From Brevibacterium jeotgali (lineage in GTDB: Bacteria; Actinomycetota; Actinomycetes; Actinomycetales; Brevibacteriaceae): a DNA stretch of 64,000 bases. Within the stretch, counting starts at the first letter, position 1, and each line of letters opens with the position of its first letter. The DNA lies in assembly GCF_900169175.1 (NCBI RefSeq), contig NZ_FXZM01000001.1, positions 186,001 to 250,000 on the forward strand. Direction: 5' to 3'. Below are positions 59,775-64,000 of the stretch, piece by piece. The position numbers and the translations under genes are program-made. The notes beneath the pieces are model-generated. The model saw nothing but the letters and a program-made list of their open reading frames with translations. It was not told the origin of the DNA and did no database searches.

Positions 59775-62154
59775 CCTGTCCGCGCTCGCCGCAGACCTCT
59801 GCGCACCATGACTGCGCGATCGGACGCCAGCGCGGTCGGAACGCATAGACGCCCACCAGGCGCAGTGCTGAGGCGCGCGTGTACGCCTCCAGTCGCGCCT
59901 CATCGGCCTCCAGGTGCTCCGCCGCCCGATCGACGGCGGCGAGCGCGATGTCCCGGGCCTGCTGACTCATCAGTCCCTGGTGGTGGCGCAGGCGCATGTG
60001 GGCGATGAGATTGCCGAGGTCCAGTTCCGGCTCTGCGTACGCGAGCGTGTCGAAGTCGAGCAGTGACAGTGCGCCGGTTCCCCGATCGAACAGCATCTGT
60101 CCGTCGTGCAGGTCCCGGTGGCTGATGCCGAGGCCCCCGGCCCGCTTCCGCAGTGCGAACGCGACATCGTCCGCGGCGGCGACGTACTGCCTGCGCATCG
60201 CCCGGCCCGCAGGACTGTCGCACCAGCCCAACGGGTCGTAGTCGGTGAGATGGCCCGCCCAGGTCGCCACGACCTCGGCCTCGGCATCTGCGTCATGGAC
60301 GTCTGCGACCCCGCCGGTCGAGCGCACGAGTCCGGGCCAGTTCTCCACCCAGCTCTCCCACATCTCCTGCCACGCGGTGAGGTCCGCACGCGCGGCCAGG
60401 TCCGCCACGGGCGTTCCCGCTGCGGAGGAGAGGGTGAGGGAGTGCTGGTCGGTGGTCAGCACCTCGGGCGCCCAGAAGCCTGCCCCACGGGCCAGCCGGC
60501 CGGCGGTCTCCGCCGCCTCCGCGACGCGGGCGACCTTCTTCGGCCGCAGGTGCTTCACGTAGACGACTCCACCGGGAGCATCATCCACGGCCTGCCGCAC
60601 GACCGCCCGCCGGCCGGCGCGGTGGACAAGCAGCTCGCCGCCGGGCCGCAGTCCGGGCAGGCGCTCGTCCGTCGCAGGCGGGAGCAGGCGGATGTCGCCG
60701 TCCTCGTCGAAGATCCCGGCGCGCAGTCTGCCCGCCTCGTCACGGCCTTCGAACAGCTGGGTTCCGTCAGCGCTCGGCCAGGCACGGCCCACCGCGACGT
60801 TCCCGTCAGCGGTCTCCACCGAGTGCGACAGCAGCGGTCGGGAAGCCCGTCGGGTGGTCGTGTCCACCGCCGATCGCGAGCCCGCGCCCACGGAGTCCGT
60901 CGAGCCCACGAGCGCATCCGCGAGCCAGATCCTCCGCTCGACCTCGTCGACGGGGTCGGGGACGAGATCGCGCACCGGTTCGCTGCAGCGCAGCAGCACG
61001 TGGAGAGCGGTCCACACAGGGACATCGATCGGTGTGCGGCCCCCGGCGGACGCGTACGCGTCGAGGAACGGGTCGATCGTCGCGGCGCGATCGGCGAGCA
61101 GCTCGACGGCCGCGAACGACCCCAGGTCGAAACCGGGGGCTCCCGCGCTCACGCGGTCGAAGTCGTTCAGCAGCACCCGATCGCCCAGCAGGACCTGGTC
61201 GGTGGAGAAGTCTCCGTGGAGGACGACCGGCGGGGCGTCCTCGAACGAACGCAGGACCGAATGCGCCACTGCGTCGAAAGCGGCGACCAGTGCGGGCGCG
61301 AATGCGATGATCGCATCGCGAGCACCTGCCACGCGTGCCGCGGGGTCGATCTCGCACAGCGGTCCCGTGCTCTCCAGCGCCCGGTCCACTCGTCGTCGGT
61401 CTGCCGTGTGGAGAGCGGCCAGCGCCTCTGCCGTCTCAGTGAGGAGGCGGTCGCCGTCCGCACTGGCCGCACCAGAGGCACCGGCAGAAGCAGACGCACG
61501 CGCCTCCGCGGCCGTGGCTCCCAGCGCGCGGGCCAGGTCTCCGCCGGGCATGACGGGGAAGATCTGGACCCCCGGAGCGGGCGCCGCGCACGGTTCGAGC
61601 ACCGGCACCCCCTGCGCAGCGAGATTCCGGAGGACTCGCACCACTGCGTCGTCGGCGGCATCGTCTTCGGCTGCGCTCACTTTGACGACGACCTCCCCGT
61701 CCGCCACGACGGCGCCGTCGACGCGCGGTGATTCGGCGATCTGCACGAGCCGCTTCCACGGGTTGTACGCCAGGACGCGTCCTCGAGGCGACCCGTCACG
61801 GTGGACGAGCCGGCGGACCGCACGCAGGCGGCGTCGCAGTCGCAGGTCCGCACCGATCGGTCCCGACAGCAGAGTGCAGTCCGGATGGCGCGGCACAGGA
61901 GCGTCGACGAGGCGAATGCCGGATCTCTTCGCGGCACGACGCAGATTCGAGATCTTGTCACGCGATTCGGGACCGAAGAGCACCAGCCAGCGGGGTGGCT
62001 CCTGTGCGTCAGGGACCGTTCGGGCGACGAGCGAGTATCCCGGCTTGTACCGCAGGTGCTCCAGCCGGACGTCGGTCCCGAGGATCTGTGCGAGCTCGCG
62101 GCCGGCCTCACCTCCGACCGCGGCGTCGCGCACCCATTCCAGCAGGGCGGTCAT
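59740..62154 (-). CDS. Protein with two tandem aminoglycoside-phosphotransferase-like kinase domains
   Basis: The 804-residue protein contains two APH/choline-kinase-type domains in one chain. The first has VVLHGDFSTDQVLL near residue 313 and LNDFDRVSAGAPGFDLGSF; the second has ISHRDLHDGQMLF near 680 and LLDFDTLAYAEPELDLGN. In each the catalytic Asp and the metal-binding DFD are intact. Between them lies about 220 residues with a beta-rich stretch. Such kinases phosphorylate small alcohols, sugars or antibiotics; the real substrate is unknown. ATG 62154 has only a weak ribosome-binding site; GTG 62268, overlapping the ABC transporter stop (GTGA), would add 38 residues. The 3' end overlaps the MaoC gene by 35 bases. 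Confidence 0.82.
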   Translation of the reverse strand: MTALLEWVRDAAVGGEAGRELAQILGTDVRLEHLRYKPGYSLVARTVPDAQEPPRWLVLFGPESRDKISNLRRAAKRSGIRLVDAPVPRHPDCTLLSGPIGADLRLRRRLRAVRRLVHRDGSPRGRVLAYNPWKRLVQIAESPRVDGAVVADGEVVVKVSAAEDDAADDAVVRVLRNLAAQGVPVLEPCAAPAPGVQIFPVMPGGDLARALGATAAEARASASAGASGAASADGDRLLTETAEALAALHTADRRRVDRALESTGPLCEIDPAARVAGARDAIIAFAPALVAAFDAVAHSVLRSFEDAPPVVLHGDFSTDQVLLGDRVLLNDFDRVSAGAPGFDLGSFAAVELLADRAATIDPFLDAYASAGGRTPIDVPVWTALHVLLRCSEPVRDLVPDPVDEVERRIWLADALVGSTDSVGAGSRSAVDTTTRRASRPLLSHSVETADGNVAVGRAWPSADGTQLFEGRDEAGRLRAGIFDEDGDIRLLPPATDERLPGLRPGGELLVHRAGRRAVVRQAVDDAPGGVVYVKHLRPKKVARVAEAAETAGRLARGAGFWAPEVLTTDQHSLTLSSAAGTPVADLAARADLTAWQEMWESWVENWPGLVRSTGGVADVHDADAEAEVVATWAGHLTDYDPLGWCDSPAGRAMRRQYVAAADDVAFALRKRAGGLGISHRDLHDGQMLFDRGTGALSLLDFDTLAYAEPELDLGNLIAHMRLRHHQGLMSQQARDIALAAVDRAAEHLEADEARLEAYTRASALRLVGVYAFRPRWRPIAQSWCAEVCGERGQVSAGRGPRSRP

Positions 62155-62264
62155 AGGGCGGCCCCCCGTCGCACGCGAGGGCCCGGTCGTGGGCGATGCG
62201 CCGATCCCGTGCGGGTCAGCGAGCGCGTGCGGCTCGTCGATGCGCTGGTCTCCGTGCACAGCCC

Positions 62265-64000
62265 TCACCCCCGCACGTGGATGCGGTCGGCCGAGGTCCG
62301 CACACGGCGCGCCGGCTGGTGCGCGGGCATCGGTGGAGGCTGCTCTGCCGGGTGCCACGAGGGCTTGGGCGGGATGTGGGGAAGCATCGTCGTCGGTTCG
62401 GACGCCGAGGCCGCGAGCTCCGCTGCCGGGGCACCGGTCACCTGCTCCTCCGCGCTCGTTCCCAGGACTGCCGGCTCGTCTCGTGGACTCCGCGCGTCCC
62501 GCTCGCCATTCGCCTCGCGCTGGGATTCGACCCAGGCGGTGAAGCGCTCCTCCCCGTGGGCGAGCAGGTCGAGCGGTGCACCGTCCACGAGGATCCGGCC
62601 CTCCTCGATCCACACGACCCTGTCCACGTCGAGCGCCGTCGCCGCGTCGTGCGTGATGAACAGAGTGGTCCGCCCGCGAGTGAGGCTGTCCAGTGCATCG
62701 CGCACCGCTTGGGCGGAGGACGGGTCCAGCCCGGTGGTCGCCTCGTCGAGGACCACGACGGACGAATCGCGCAGGACGGCTCGTGCGATCGCGATCCGCT
62801 GACGCTGGCCGCCGGACAGTGTCCCGCCGCGTTCGCCCACGAGGGTGTCGTACCCGTCAGGCATCCGGGTGATGAAGTCATCCGCAGATGCCGCGCGTGC
62901 GGCGGCGACGATCTCCGCGTCATCCGCATCGAGCCGACCGAAGCGGATGTTGTCGCGGATCGTGCCGGCGAACAGCACCGTGTCCTGTGGGACGTACGCC
63001 ATGTGGGAGCGCACGGACTCAAGAGTGAGGGTGCGCAGATCGGTCCCGTCGAGCTCGACGCGACCGCCGACGGGGTCGAGCAGCCTCAGCGCCAGCATCG
63101 CAAGCGTCGACTTGCCCGCCCCGGATGGTCCGACCACGGCGACCGACTGGCCGGCGGGGATGTCCAGATCGAGGCCCCGCAGCACCTGCGGAGCCGAACC
63201 CTGCTCGTCGCCGGGGATCCCGTAGCCGGCATGCACGCCGGAGAACCGCAGACGTCCCTCCGTCCGCCCCATCTCCCGAGCCCCCGGGGCAGAGCCGATC
63301 TCGATCGGCACGTCGAGCAGGTCGGCCACGCGTTCACCCGATGCCGTCGCCCGCGCGATGCGACCCGTGTACTTCGCGAGGTCGCGCAGCGGCTTCATCG
63401 CGGTCTTGAGGTAGGTGAGGAAGATGACGAGGTCGCCCGGCGTCATCGCGCCCTGTGTCACGCGCCAGCCTCCTCCGGCGAGCACGAGTGCGGTCGCGAT
63501 GCCGACGATGACGTCGGTGCGGCGCTCCAGCCCGGCTGCCAGGCGCTTCGCCTGCACACCCTCCTTGAGGGTCTTCGCGTTGGATCCTGCGAAGCGTCCG
63601 GAGACCTCGTCCTCGAGTCCGTAGGCGTGGACCACGTCGGATGCGCCCAGCGACTCCTGGGCGATGTCCGCCAGCTGCCCCTCACCCCGTCGCGTCTTCC
63701 GCGCGGCCCGTGTGATCTTCCCCGTCGAGCCGCGGGACAGCAGCGCGTAGGACGCACAGGCGAGGACGACCACCAGGGCCAGCAGCGGATCGAGGATCGC
63801 CATGACGATGCCCATCGCGATGAGCGTGATGATGTTCGCGAACAGCGGCAGTCCTGCGGTCACGGCGACGTCCTGGAGCTTGCCGACGTCTCCGACGAGT
63901 CGCTGGACGACATCGCCGCGGCGCGCTCGGCGCTGCCGCACGATCGACATCCGCTGGACGTGGCTGAACACGCGGGCGCGCAGCTGTGTGGCGATGCGCG
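62265..64000 (-). CDS. ABC exporter, fused permease-ATPase (N-terminus beyond the window)
   Basis: This is the C-terminal 578 residues of a type I ABC exporter half-transporter. The visible part has the last four to five membrane helices with ELQDVAV-type coupling region (QRLVGDVGKLQDVAV), then the ATPase: Walker A GPSGAGKS, Q-loop YVPQDTVLFAGTI, signature LSGGQRQRIAIARA, Walker B VVVLDEATTGLD, and switch His in FITHDAAT. A proline-rich tail of about 90 residues follows. It probably works as a dimer, with the substrate unknown. The reading frame is open through the window edge at 64000. The double-kinase gene lies 110 bases downstream (or overlaps it, if GTG 62268 is the kinase start). Confidence 0.9.
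   Translation of the reverse strand, partial: RIATQLRARVFSHVQRMSIVRQRRARRGDVVQRLVGDVGKLQDVAVTAGLPLFANIITLIAMGIVMAILDPLLALVVVLACASYALLSRGSTGKITRAARKTRRGEGQLADIAQESLGASDVVHAYGLEDEVSGRFAGSNAKTLKEGVQAKRLAAGLERRTDVIVGIATALVLAGGGWRVTQGAMTPGDLVIFLTYLKTAMKPLRDLAKYTGRIARATASGERVADLLDVPIEIGSAPGAREMGRTEGRLRFSGVHAGYGIPGDEQGSAPQVLRGLDLDIPAGQSVAVVGPSGAGKSTLAMLALRLLDPVGGRVELDGTDLRTLTLESVRSHMAYVPQDTVLFAGTIRDNIRFGRLDADDAEIVAAARAASADDFITRMPDGYDTLVGERGGTLSGGQRQRIAIARAVLRDSSVVVLDEATTGLDPSSAQAVRDALDSLTRGRTTLFITHDAATALDVDRVVWIEEGRILVDGAPLDLLAHGEERFTAWVESQREANGERDARSPRDEPAVLGTSAEEQVTGAPAAELAASASEPTTMLPHIPPKPSWHPAEQPPPMPAHQPARRVRTSADRIHVRG

Overview
The window is high-G+C bacterial DNA (roughly two thirds G+C by eye) from an actinomycete. 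The evidence is the tad pilus genes with the DUF4244 pilin, a CmtR-type metal sensor, a GlxR/Crp regulator, an MFS-like/thymidylate kinase fusion, DUF1707 and DUF4177 proteins, and many apparently leaderless genes. From recalled gene orders, the first 48 kb follow the Mycobacterium tuberculosis block Rv3644c-Rv3721c closely (holB, topA, helicase, tad, acs, DUF1469, Nudix, nth, crp, MBL hydrolase, RidA, DUF4177, ponA, phosphoesterase, asd, lysC, recR, dnaX). No mycobacterial cell-wall genes are present; a member of Micrococcales (for example a Brevibacterium-like organism) is an inference, not proven. No insertion sequence, prophage, CRISPR array or tRNA gene was found.

Layout. 0.1-2 kb: LysE-type exporter and an M20 peptidase. 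2-6 kb: holB and the fused tmk on the minus strand. 6-10 kb: lipoate-ligase-like protein and topA, meeting at a strong hairpin. 10-14.4 kb: a methyltransferase, then a copper module (His-rich membrane protein, PCu(A)C lipoprotein, Tat-exported Dyp peroxidase). 14.5-17 kb: MrfA-like helicase. 17-19.3 kb: cmtR plus a P1B metal ATPase. 19.3-24.5 kb: tad/Flp pilus locus. 24.6-27.2 kb: a large low-complexity membrane protein. 27.5-32.5 kb: acs, a holin-like membrane protein, Nudix hydrolase, nth, crp. 32.5-37.6 kb: MBL hydrolase, RidA, DUF4177, a bifunctional penicillin-binding protein and a phosphoesterase. 37.7-40.5 kb: zinc ABC importer. 40.7-43.1 kb: lysC-asd. 43.3-44.3 kb: HTH/DUF2975 pair with an AT-rich palindromic control region. 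44.3-48.4 kb: dnaX-recR. 48.5-50.6 kb: DUF1707 protein, small membrane protein, beta-decarboxylating dehydrogenase. 50.7-54.9 kb: two-component system beside an ABC exporter. 54.9-59.1 kb: TIGR03085-type protein, sirtuin, epoxide-hydrolase-like enzyme, flavodoxin-like protein, purU. 59.2-64 kb: the SRP RNA gene ffs, a MaoC-like protein, a protein with two tandem aminoglycoside-kinase-like domains and an ABC exporter cut by the window edge.

How it works together. Most operons are tightly packed, with ATGA/GTGA overlaps (tmk-holB, cmtR-ATPase, tadZ-A-B-C, znuA-C-B, lysC-asd, dnaX-recR, nth-Nudix). Twelve transcription units begin with a T-A-N3-T hexamer 6 or 7 bases before the start codon, the signature of leaderless mRNA. 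In two places such elements are arranged divergently with so little space that the opposing promoters must interfere. Convergent gene ends are mostly separated by perfect hairpins.
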